Shown: piece after piece, positions 15,755-22,726 of the stretch
Layout: every line of letters begins with the position of its first letter
How positions within the stretch are numbered: position 1 is the stretch's first letter
Assembly: GCA_030038255.1 (NCBI GenBank)
Contig: JASHPH010000208.1
Coordinates: 1 to 33,531 of the forward strand
Direction of reading: 5' to 3'
Source: Candidatus Sulfotelmatobacter sp.
GTDB lineage: Bacteria; Acidobacteriota; Terriglobia; Terriglobales; Acidobacteriaceae
DNA length: 33,531 bases
The notes under the pieces: model-generated
What the model was told of the DNA's origin: nothing
What the model saw: only the letters and a program-made list of their open reading frames with translations
Database searches by the model: none
Position numbers and translations under genes: made by a program

Positions 15755-16953
15755 GTCGTTTTTTTGATCTGGTCTCAAAGCCAGCCCGCGAAATGGGCGG
15801 CGACCAGCCCAGCCCGCCGCCGGGGCCGGGCGCATCGCTTGTTCCGCCGCACCTCATCCGGCTCGACTCCAACGAAAATCCCTTTGGCCCGTCGCCACGA
15901 GCGATTGAAGCCATGCAGTCGGCCTTGACCACGGCAAACTGCTATCCCGACGATGACTGCAGCCGTCTGCGTCGCAGGCTGGCCGAATATCACGATGTTG
16001 CGCCCGAGCAAGTGTTGGTGACTGCCGGTTCGACCGGGGTGTTGAGCCTGCTCTGCCAAACGATGCTGGGCCCCGGTCTCAATGCAGTCACCAGCGAGCG
16101 GTCGTTCATCGTTTACGCGATGGCGGTGCATGCTACCGGAGCTCAGTTGAGGGAAGCTCCCATGCGTGAGGGCACGCTCGATCTGGCGGCTATCCTCAAT
16201 GCAATTGACGGCAATACACGCCTGGTCCTGCTCGCCAATCCCAACAACCCGACCGGCACTGTGCTCGACGCCGCGGCAGTGGATGACTTTCTCGGGCAGG
16301 TTCCGTCTCATGTTGTTGTCGTCCTCGACGAAGCCTACTACGAATTCGCACAGCATTTTGCCTCGCTGCAGGGGATGACGTACTCGCGGTCGCTCGACTA
16401 TGTGCGCCTGGGAGCCGGAGTCGTCGTGCTGCGAACCTTCTCCAAGGCTCACGGCCTAGCCGGACTGCGCATCGGTTACGGTTTGGGGCCGGCGGAACTG
16501 TTGGGCTACTGCGCGCGCATGCGCAACACATTCTCCGTATCGTCGGTGGCGCAAGCCGCGGCGCTTGCCGCAATTGACGACCAGGATCACATCGCGCGCA
16601 CCGTTGCCAACAATCACGAGCAGGCACAGGTTTTGACGGAAGATCTTTCGCAGCTGGGATGTCGCATCATTCCGACCGCGGCCAACTTTCTTTACTGTGA
16701 CATCGGCGAAGATGCCTCTCGACTCGCGGTACTGCTGCGAAACGAAGGCGTCAGCGTGCGCCCGCTCGCGGCCTGGGGTGCGCCGCATTCGATCCGCGTT
16801 AGCATCGGAACCCCGGAACAGAATCAGTTCTTTCTCGCTGCCGCGCGCAACATCGCCGCCAGAGCGCAGCGAGCGCGACTGGCAAGAGGCGGGCATCTGG
16901 CAACTGATTCATTTCATCCTGCTGGACTGGCTGGCACGCAACGGGCAGATTGA
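15751..16953 (+). CDS. hisC: Histidinol-phosphate aminotransferase with IS-derived C-terminal tail
   Basis: HisC is a PLP enzyme that transaminates imidazole-acetol phosphate in histidine synthesis; close relatives act on other amino acids. The fold-type I landmarks are LDSNENPFGPSP near residue 40, NPNNPTGT at 163-170, DEAYYEF at 193-199 and the PLP lysine K232 in TFSKAHGLAGLRIGYGL. The C-terminal motif IRVSIGTPEQNQFFLAAARNI is present, so the enzyme core is complete at about residue 370. The last 30 residues are out-of-frame translation of an IS5-type transposase remnant starting near 16871. The 400-residue length therefore exceeds the family's usual 350-370. It sits at the end of the scpAB-rluB run, not in a his operon, so its substrate could differ. 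Confidence 0.87.
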   Translation: MSRFFDLVSKPAREMGGDQPSPPPGPGASLVPPHLIRLDSNENPFGPSPRAIEAMQSALTTANCYPDDDCSRLRRRLAEYHDVAPEQVLVTAGSTGVLSLLCQTMLGPGLNAVTSERSFIVYAMAVHATGAQLREAPMREGTLDLAAILNAIDGNTRLVLLANPNNPTGTVLDAAAVDDFLGQVPSHVVVVLDEAYYEFAQHFASLQGMTYSRSLDYVRLGAGVVVLRTFSKAHGLAGLRIGYGLGPAELLGYCARMRNTFSVSSVAQAAALAAIDDQDHIARTVANNHEQAQVLTEDLSQLGCRIIPTAANFLYCDIGEDASRLAVLLRNEGVSVRPLAAWGAPHSIRVSIGTPEQNQFFLAAARNIAARAQRARLARGGHLATDSFHPAGLAGTQRAD

Positions 16954-17145
16954 TTGGTCGCTTGGGGTCGTCGACGGCAGCTCGATAAGAGCGGTTTTTG
17001 CAGCGGACTGGGCCGGTGGCGCTAGGTGGTGGAGCGAACCTTCGCATGGTTGAATCAGTTTCGCCGACTGCGAGTGCGTTACGAAAAGCGGGCGGATATT
17101 CACGAGGCTTTTATGTACTTGGCGTGCGCTGTGATCTGCTGGAAT
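16871..17145 (+). mobile_element. Degraded IS5-type transposase remnant with internal deletion
   Basis: Two transposase pieces remain. From 16871 one frame reads ERDWQEAGIWQLIHFILLDW and then QIDWSLGVVDGSSIRAVF, typical of the early part of IS5-group DDE transposases, including the Asp of VDGSS. Near 17000 the frame changes abruptly to the C-terminal part: SGLGRW, R, a TAG stop at 17023-17025 where the family normally has Trp, then VVERTFAWLNQFRRL and RYEKRADIHEAF and CWN. The central region of several hundred bases, the N-terminus and recognisable terminal inverted repeats are missing. The element is dead, and its two ends now lie inside or next to neighbouring reading frames. Confidence 0.75.
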
Positions 17146-19012
17146 GCCATGCCCGCTTCGGCCTTCGTGCTGGCCCCGCCAGCCATGGCTAGCGTGACAG
17201 CGACGTCAAGCGATGCCGTGCCGACTTCGTCGTCCTCTTCGGCTCCGCCTCCGGCGTCGTCGGATGTGACCACGACCGGCGGCACGGTGGATGCCATACC
17301 GTTATTCTCCACCGCGACCAACATTCAGAACTCGATCCTGACGCAGACCGGCACATCGGCCATCAACGTTGGCGGCAAGCTGAACCTGCCCACGACCGGG
17401 ACAGCGACCTCCAGCGCGGGGGCCAACTCGCGGCCGCTGGACTTCGTGGCCTCGTCGTACAACAGCAGCACCTCGGCAGCGGTGGCCGAGACGTTTCAGT
17501 GGCAGGCGCAGGCGGCGGGCAATGACACGGCCACACCCTCGGCCACGTTGAATCTGCTGTTCGGTTCAGGCACGAGCACTCCCACGCAGACCGGGTTGAA
17601 GATCGCCAGCACGGGATTGATCACCTTTGCCACCGGCCAAACCTTCCCCGGCACAGGCAAGGGCACGATCACGGGCGTCACGGCTGGAACCGATTTGACT
17701 GGCGGCGGCACTACCGGCAGCGTCACGCTCAATTTGGACACTACCAAGGTGCCCCAACTCGCCGCCAACAACACGTTCACGGGAACGCAGACCATCGAGA
17801 ACACCGTGGCGGTCACGGGCTCGAACAGTGCGCAGATGTTGCAGGTGACGAATACGGCGACGTCGGGAGCGACCGCGGCGATCAGCGCCGTCGGCGATAG
17901 CACGGGCGGCTATGCGGTGCTGGGGACGAGTCCACGCGTAGGCATCTATGGAATCAAGGACAAGCCCAGCGCGCTGGGCGCGACTCTGGGCGTGGCGGGC
18001 GGGATCTGGGGGCGACACGGCAGATCAAGGCTACTCAGCGGTGAACGGCACGGCGGACAACGGCCTTGGAGGGTATTTTGCCAACAATAGCTCCAGCGGT
18101 TATCCCGCGGTCGAAGCGGTGGCGAATGCGACCTCAGGAGCGAGCGTTGCGGTCTATGCCAATAGTTCCTCGGGCTACGGCGTGGAGGGGATGTCCAGTT
18201 CGAACACTGGCGTGTACGGAGTCTTAAGTGGGCCGAGTTCAACCGGTCGGGATATTGGACCGTCCGGCGTGTGGGGTGACACCAGCGCTTCGCACACCAC
18301 CAATGACTCCGCCGGAGTGTCGGGAAGCGCCGACGATAACACCGCCGGGGCATTCTGGAACAACAGCGACGTCGCCACCCTGACGGCCAGCAACCTCAGC
18401 ACCGATCCCTCGGCCGTGGTCTTCGACGCTTACAGCGACAGTGATGCGGGAGGGGACTGCTCCATCAACGCTGCAGGCATCATCAACTGCAATGGCGTGA
18501 ACATCAATGTCCGCACTGGCGACGGCAGCGATCGCAGAGTTACGCTCCACTCTGTCCAGTCGCCGGAGAACTGGTTCGAGGACTTCGGCTCGGGGACCCT
18601 CGTGAATGGCGCGGCCACCGTCGCGCTCGACCCCACTTTCGCCTCGACGGTCAACACAACGACGGACTATCACGTATTCCTAACGCCGAAGGGAGATTGT
18701 AAAGGCCCGTACGTTGCAAACGAGACTGCCGGTGGCTTTCAAGTGCGGGAACTTGGCGGTGGACGCTCGAGCGTTGCGTTTGATTACCGCATCGTGGCCA
18801 AGCGTGCCGGCTACGAAAACGCCCGATTGGAGGACGTCACCGAACGTTACCAGAAAATGCGGGAGCAAGAGCGAGTGCGCCAAGAGCGGATGCAGCAGCG
18901 CCGAGCCGCGCGGTCTGCTGCCGCGCCCGCCGCGCCGCCGACAGCAAAGGTCGTCGCGCCCTCGGTGACCCCAGCGGCGAGTGCGCTCAGCTCGCCTCCG
19001 CCGCACAGGTAG
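17026..19012 (+). pseudogene. Large secreted repeat-rich protein, frameshifted and lacking its own N-terminus
   Basis: Two overlapping frames (17026-18090 and 17948-19012) encode one protein of about 660 residues. Dropping one G from the G5 run at 18008-18012 joins them at GGIWGDTADQGYS, matching a later GVWGDTS repeat. The first 40 residues after GTG 17026 are IS5 transposase tail. Then come a Ser/Thr/Ala-rich part with TTGGTVDAIPLFSTATNIQNS, the segment VTAGTDLTGGGTTGSVTLN, glycine-rich YG/WG repeats, and a C-terminal domain with ENWFEDFGSG, YHVFLTPKGDC and VRELGGG, ending in an Ala/Arg/Gln-rich tail. I recall this architecture as an abundant exported acidobacterial family of unknown function. 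A normal signal peptide is missing, although an ATG at 17113 precedes a short hydrophobic stretch. Confidence 0.65.
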
Positions 19013-19022
19013 ACACCTTGGA

Positions 19023-19054
19023 TTTTTGAACGGCGCCAGCTGTTCGTTCAAAAA
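19023..19054. terminator. Perfect 10-bp inverted repeat after the secreted-protein gene
   Basis: Arms tttttgaacg (19023-19032) and cgttcaaaaa (19045-19054) pair around a 12-base loop, 11 bases after the stop at 19012. An intrinsic terminator usually has a GC-rich stem followed by a T-tract; here the T-tract forms the left arm, so termination is only one possibility. The position, between this gene and the next start at 19081, supports a 3'-end role. Confidence 0.35.
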
Positions 19055-19080
19055 GTTCCGCGAATCGAGAGGAGAATCTT

Positions 19081-19386
19081 ATGAAACGGCAAGTTTTCCA
19101 TTGGCAGAACAAGGCAACGCTGCTGACTGTGATCTGCGCGGTGGTCTTGTTTGCTTTCCAGACCACGCCCGCTCACGCACAGCTCACCGAGCTGTACGGC
19201 TTTCAGTACAGCCCCAGCACCACGAGCAACTATCCCGATGGCGAGAGGCCGATGGCGGAGTTGATCTTCACTGTGCTGCCGTGCGGCGCCACGGCCAGCC
19301 CCTACGCCTCTCGTCGTCCGACTAACTTATCGATCAAAGTAAGGTCTGTACCGACGACCAATCGTTCTGCCATCCTCGCTGCTTAA
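19081..19386 (+). CDS. Short secreted protein, possibly a truncated repeat protein
   Basis: The ATG at 19081 has a good ribosome-binding site (gaggag, about 6 bases upstream). Residues 1-33 are a clear signal peptide (KATLLTVICAVVLFAFQTTPAHAQ, cut after AHA). The mature start LTELYGFQYSPSTTSNYPDG ... PMAELI resembles the first strand of the YTF-x-G-DG-x-P-x-A-x-LI repeats of large secreted acidobacterial proteins (GloVer-type repeats). After residue 60 the sequence loses this character and stops at 101 residues. I infer a truncated gene, in keeping with the scrambled region just upstream, but a genuine short exported protein is possible. Confidence 0.5.
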   Translation: MKRQVFHWQNKATLLTVICAVVLFAFQTTPAHAQLTELYGFQYSPSTTSNYPDGERPMAELIFTVLPCGATASPYASRRPTNLSIKVRSVPTTNRSAILAA

Positions 19387-19417
19387 TCTCGATTGGGCCT
19401 GAGGTTTTGTTAAGCCT

Positions 19418-20434
19418 TTAAAGGGCTGGAAGTCGGGCCGCGCCGTACAATCCGGCATCGCTTCCCAGCAGCGCGCGCGTGATGACGGTCGTCCGCCGCG
19501 TGCGGCTCACGTTTTGCGACGCAGCGGAATCTTCCTTGCCCATCGGATTGTCCGGTGCGGTCGCCGCATAGACGATCGAGCGTTGGCGCATCTCTTCAAA
19601 CATGGTGGGAGCGAACGCGTCCCAGGCACTCTCCACCCCGCCGCCAATCACGTACATCTCAAGGTTCAGCACGTTCACCACGTCGGCCATCATGATGCCC
19701 AAAGCGCGCCCGAAGCGGCGGAAGAGACGCTGCGCAGGTTCGTCGCCCTGGACGGCAAGGTCATAAATAGACCTGCCGCTGAACTCTGCGCCGGAAGCTG
19801 CCGCCTCGGCCAACGCGGGCGCTTCGCCGGCCTCAATCGCCTCGCGCGCCATGCGCACAAGCGCAGTCGCGGACGCATAGCGCTCGGCGCAGCCGCGGTT
19901 GCCGCAACCGCAGGGCACTCCATCCGGTTCGATGGTGATGTGGCCGAACTCGCCCGCCATGCCGTTCATGCCGTAATAAATTTTTCCTTCGAGGATGATC
20001 GCGCCGCCAATTCCCGTGCCCAGCGTGATCATCGCCATGTTCTCAGCATTCCGGCCGGCGCCGAGCCACTTCTCGCCAAGGGCAGCTACTTTGGCATCGT
20101 GATTGAGAAATACGCGGGCGCCCAGCCGCCGCTCGATTTCGTCCCGCACCGGATAGTTCGACCAGCCGGGAAGATTGGCCGACTTGCAAATGACTCCCAC
20201 CTCCATATCGATGACGCCCGGCACGCCGATGCCAGTGCCCAGGAACTTTCCCAGGCTGCCGTGCTGCTCCGCCAGGCGGCGAATGGCATCGCACATGTCG
20301 CCGACGACATCGTCAGGGCCCCTGGCCACCTGGGCGCTGAGCGCCACTTTTTCGAGAAGCTTGCCCTCCCGGCTGACGGCCGCGATGCGCAGGTTGGTGC
20401 CACCGAGATCGACGCCGATAGAGAAGTCAGGCAT
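19418..20434 (-). CDS. ROK-family sugar kinase (glucokinase-like)
   Basis: ROK kinases phosphorylate glucose or related hexoses with ATP; some members are regulators, but no DNA-binding domain is present here. The ATG at 20434 gives 338 residues. The phosphate-binding motif is DLGGTN at 9-14 and the catalytic Asp is D113 in LNHDAKVAALGE. The ROK signature has TLGTGIGGAII, EFGHITI (H165) and the zinc-binding CGCGNRGCAE (C175, C177, C182). Sequence near the C-terminus (about 280-325) is Ser/Thr/Arg-rich. A TTG at 20467 would add 11 residues. It is immediately downstream of mutM on the same strand, so the two are probably co-transcribed. Substrate identity (glucose, N-acetylmannosamine and so on) cannot be fixed from sequence. 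Confidence 0.9.
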   Translation of the reverse strand: MPDFSIGVDLGGTNLRIAAVSREGKLLEKVALSAQVARGPDDVVGDMCDAIRRLAEQHGSLGKFLGTGIGVPGVIDMEVGVICKSANLPGWSNYPVRDEIERRLGARVFLNHDAKVAALGEKWLGAGRNAENMAMITLGTGIGGAIILEGKIYYGMNGMAGEFGHITIEPDGVPCGCGNRGCAERYASATALVRMAREAIEAGEAPALAEAAASGAEFSGRSIYDLAVQGDEPAQRLFRRFGRALGIMMADVVNVLNLEMYVIGGGVESAWDAFAPTMFEEMRQRSIVYAATAPDNPMGKEDSAASQNVSRTRRTTVITRALLGSDAGLYGAARLPAL

Positions 20435-20467
20435 CAGGCAAGAGGGTAACACGCCAGCAATCTGCAA

Positions 20468-21328
20468 TCACTTCTGACACTTCGGGCAGTAGTGGCTGCT
20501 GCGACCTGCGATCACGACTCGTTTAATGGGCGTCTTGCAAACTAGGCATGGCTTTCCTTCGCGTCCGTAAACGCGGTGATTGAGCTGGAAGAATCCTTCC
20601 TCGCCGTCGGCGTCGACGTAGTCGGAGATCGAGGAGCCACCAAGGGCGATTGCTTCTTTCAAGACGTCTTTCACAGCGACAAGCAGCTTTCCCAACTGTT
20701 CGCGCGTGAGGCTCGCGGCGCGTCGGCGCGGGCGAATGCCGGCGCGAAATAAAGATTCATCCGCGTAGATGTTGCCGACGCCTCGCAGCAGCTTTTGATT
20801 GAGCAGCGCGCTCTTGATTGGCGTCTTGCGCCCATGAAAGAGTCGGATGAAGCTCTCCAGATCGATCTCAAGCGGCTCGATTCCGCCAGCGTCGAAGTCC
20901 CCCGCTTTCGCCACGCTGAGCCGACCAAAGCGCCGCGGATCAACGAACCGCAGTTCCCTGCCCGACGAAAGCCGAACGATGGCGTGCGTGTGCTTCTCGA
21001 CTTCCGTTTGCGGCTCGCACACCTGCAAGCGGCCAGTCATGCCGAGGTGAACAATCCACTGCGCTCGCGGTGCGGTACTCTCCGCGGGCGAGTGCGCGCG
21101 CGCCACGCTCTTCTGAACAACGGCATCGCGGCCGAGATCAAAAACGATGTGCTTGCCCATGCGGCGCACGGCGGCGATGCGGCTGTGCTCGAGCGCGGCC
21201 GCGATCTCGCGCGCGGAGGACTTCAGCGGCTCCTTCTTCGAGCCCAGCCAGACGGAATCGACGGTCTCGCCCGTGACTCGCTTGGCTAGGCCGCGGGCAA
21301 TGGTTTCTACTTCAGGAAGTTCTGGCAT
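20468..21328 (-). CDS. mutM: Formamidopyrimidine-DNA glycosylase
   Basis: MutM (Fpg) removes oxidised purines such as 8-oxoguanine from DNA and nicks the abasic site. The 286-residue protein begins MPELPEVETI, where Pro2 after Met removal is the catalytic nucleophile and Glu3 also acts. K59 (MGKHIVFDL) corresponds to the conserved catalytic lysine. The helix-two-turn-helix contains LLNQKLLRGVGNIYADESLFRAGIRP. The C-terminal zinc finger is CLVC ... CPKC. An insert of about 15 residues follows the RDAVVQKS segment. Downstream, the ROK kinase start lies within tens of bases, suggesting one transcript. It is divergent from rnhB across a 132-base gap that must hold both promoters. Confidence 0.96.
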   Translation of the reverse strand: MPELPEVETIARGLAKRVTGETVDSVWLGSKKEPLKSSAREIAAALEHSRIAAVRRMGKHIVFDLGRDAVVQKSVARAHSPAESTAPRAQWIVHLGMTGRLQVCEPQTEVEKHTHAIVRLSSGRELRFVDPRRFGRLSVAKAGDFDAGGIEPLEIDLESFIRLFHGRKTPIKSALLNQKLLRGVGNIYADESLFRAGIRPRRRAASLTREQLGKLLVAVKDVLKEAIALGGSSISDYVDADGEEGFFQLNHRVYGREGKPCLVCKTPIKRVVIAGRSSHYCPKCQK

Positions 21329-21460
21329 CAGTTTGCTGGCCTCTTACGGCAGAGGTCGCCGCCGAGGCAGCCTCCATTGTAATTTGCACAGACATCGCCT
21401 TGCAGGGGCCTTGCAGGAATCGCCGCGCTCAACGAAGATGGTGACAGTTCTCTCCTTAAG

Positions 21461-22213
21461 ATGAGCTCGTTGGCGCTGAAGTCGCAGGATGGGCGGAAGC
21501 TTTCTCCGTCGGCCGTCAAGGTGCGCCTGCTGAAGCGGCTGCGCTGCACGTTGCGCTATGAAAAGAAGGCGTGGGCAGCGGGAGCCGTGCACGTCGCCGG
21601 TGTGGACGAGGTGGGCCGCGGATCGCTGTTCGGCCCGGTCGTGGCGGCGGCGGTGATCCTCGATCCGGCGTACAGAGTGCGTGGGCTGCGTGACTCGAAG
21701 CTGCTCTGGCCTGAACGACGCGAGGTGCTGGCGGAGCGCATTCGCGCGCACGCGCTGTCGTGGGCAGTCGCCGCGGTGGATGCGGCGCGCATCGATCAGA
21801 TCAACATCTACCAGGCATCTCGGCAGGCGATGCGGGAGGCGGTGTTGCGGCTGGCTCTGCCCGCGGATCATCTGCTGGTGGACGCGGTGAAGTTGGACTG
21901 CGAGCTGCCGCAGGAGGCCATCATTCATGGCGATGCGCTGTCCGCATCGATTGCGGCGGCATCGATTCTGGCCAAGGTGGAGCGCGACCGCATGATGTGC
22001 GCCTGGGACGCAGTCTTTCCAGCGTATGGCCTCGCTTCGCACAAAGGATACAGCACGCCGCAGCATCTGGCGGCACTGCGCGAACATGGTCCCAGCCCGC
22101 TGCACCGGCAGTCGTTCGCGCCGGTGTGGCAGAATCCCGTGCCGCAGGAGGCATTTGCCTTCATGAACGAGGAAGAACTGGATGAAGTAAGCACCGAAGA
22201 TCTGGCAGGCTAG
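21461..22213 (+). CDS. rnhB: Ribonuclease HII
   Basis: RNase HII cuts the RNA strand of RNA-DNA hybrids and at single ribonucleotides in DNA. The 250-residue protein has the signature GVDEVGRGSLFGPVVAAAV with catalytic D49 and E50, a third Asp at about 141 (LLVDAVKL) and the fourth in ASILAKVERD at about 176. The SHKGY motif is also present. An N-terminal extension of about 45 residues contains a basic helix (VRLLKRLRCTLRYEKKAW), as in several longer homologues. The ATG at 21461 has only a weak ribosome-binding site. Divergent from mutM, it forms a small DNA-repair neighbourhood with it. Confidence 0.95.
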   Translation: MSSLALKSQDGRKLSPSAVKVRLLKRLRCTLRYEKKAWAAGAVHVAGVDEVGRGSLFGPVVAAAVILDPAYRVRGLRDSKLLWPERREVLAERIRAHALSWAVAAVDAARIDQINIYQASRQAMREAVLRLALPADHLLVDAVKLDCELPQEAIIHGDALSASIAAASILAKVERDRMMCAWDAVFPAYGLASHKGYSTPQHLAALREHGPSPLHRQSFAPVWQNPVPQEAFAFMNEEELDEVSTEDLAG

Positions 22214-22260
22214 GAGCCAGTTGCGGAGTTTTCCAGAGTGTTCTTTAAGGAATATTCAAG

Positions 22261-22292
22261 GTACAATAATGTACGCACATCCGGATGCGTAC
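22261..22292. promoter_or_regulatory. Overlapping palindromes at the orphan brnA start
   Basis: Two nested elements lie here: gtac-aataat-gtac (22261-22274) and gtacgca ... tgcgtac (22271-22277 and 22286-22292), with the palindrome catccggatg inside the second. A tacaat -10-like hexamer is at 22262-22267, with no good -35. If the coding start is ATG 22317, the palindromes lie at the expected transcription start, as for an operator. BrnA-type antitoxins are known to autorepress. If the start is ATG 22269, the palindromes are coding. Confidence 0.35.
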
Positions 22293-22316
22293 TTGGATAA
22301 ATGGCGGCGACACTTT

Positions 22317-22589
22317 ATGAAGAATAAATCTTCCCAAATGAAACGTTCGAGGACGCGGCCTCGCAAGCCCGTTCGTTTAACTGCCCCCGCGGGACAAACA
22401 AAAAAGCTGGCCGTTCCGCTGCACACCATGAAGATCTCCGACTTCTACCGTCCGTTGAAAAAGCCGGTCACGTTGCGGCTGGACGCGGACGTGATCGCCT
22501 GGTTCAAGAAGGACGGACGCAGGTATCAAACGCGAATCAACGCCGCGCTGCGCAAGGTGATGGAGCGGGAGCTCAAGGCAGGGGCGTAG
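22317..22589 (+). CDS. Orphan BrnA-type antitoxin (ribbon-helix-helix)
   Basis: From ATG 22317 the 90-residue protein has a basic N-terminal stretch (KRSRTRPRKP), then the BrnA core: PLKKPVTLRLDADVIAWFKKDGRRYQTRINAALRKVM, near-consensus for this DNA-binding antitoxin family. BrnA normally neutralises the RNase toxin BrnT, encoded just upstream, and represses the operon. No brnT-like frame is found on either side (rnhB upstream, convergent M61 gene downstream), so it is an orphan, perhaps a transcription regulator. An upstream in-frame ATG at 22269, with aagg 8 bases before it, would add 16 residues; the choice is unresolved. Confidence 0.82.
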   Translation: MKNKSSQMKRSRTRPRKPVRLTAPAGQTKKLAVPLHTMKISDFYRPLKKPVTLRLDADVIAWFKKDGRRYQTRINAALRKVMERELKAGA

Positions 22590-22594
22590 CGACC

Positions 22595-22642
22595 GGTGGG
22601 GCTAAAGCCCCCAGGCTTCGTTCCGTGCGTTCACGCGGCCGT
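22595..22642. repeat. Two-hairpin dispersed repeat, copy 2
   Basis: Just after brnA come ggggctaaagcccc (about 22598-22611) and a second stem gcggcc-gtgaag-ggccgc (22635-22652), the same order as in the copy near 10522-10583. The copies share the first motif and the gttccg junction. The element lies between two convergent genes and could help end transcription, but no T-tract is seen. The true boundaries need comparison with other genomic copies. Confidence 0.5.
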
Positions 22643-22681
22643 GAAGGGCCGCTCTTCCACGACAAGAGTAAACGCGCATTC

Positions 22682-22708
22682 CCACCCTATGAAAACTACG
22701 TAGGGTGG
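22682..22708. terminator. Hairpin between convergent brnA and M61 genes
   Basis: The arms ccaccctatg (22682-22691) and cgtagggtgg (22699-22708) form a 10-pair stem (one G-T wobble) around a 7-base A-rich loop. The stem lies 19 bases past the M61 stop and 93 past that of brnA. A bidirectional terminator is plausible, but no good T-tract follows on either strand, so another dispersed repeat is also possible. Confidence 0.4.
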
Positions 22709-22726
22709 CGTGAGGCACACGCAATC

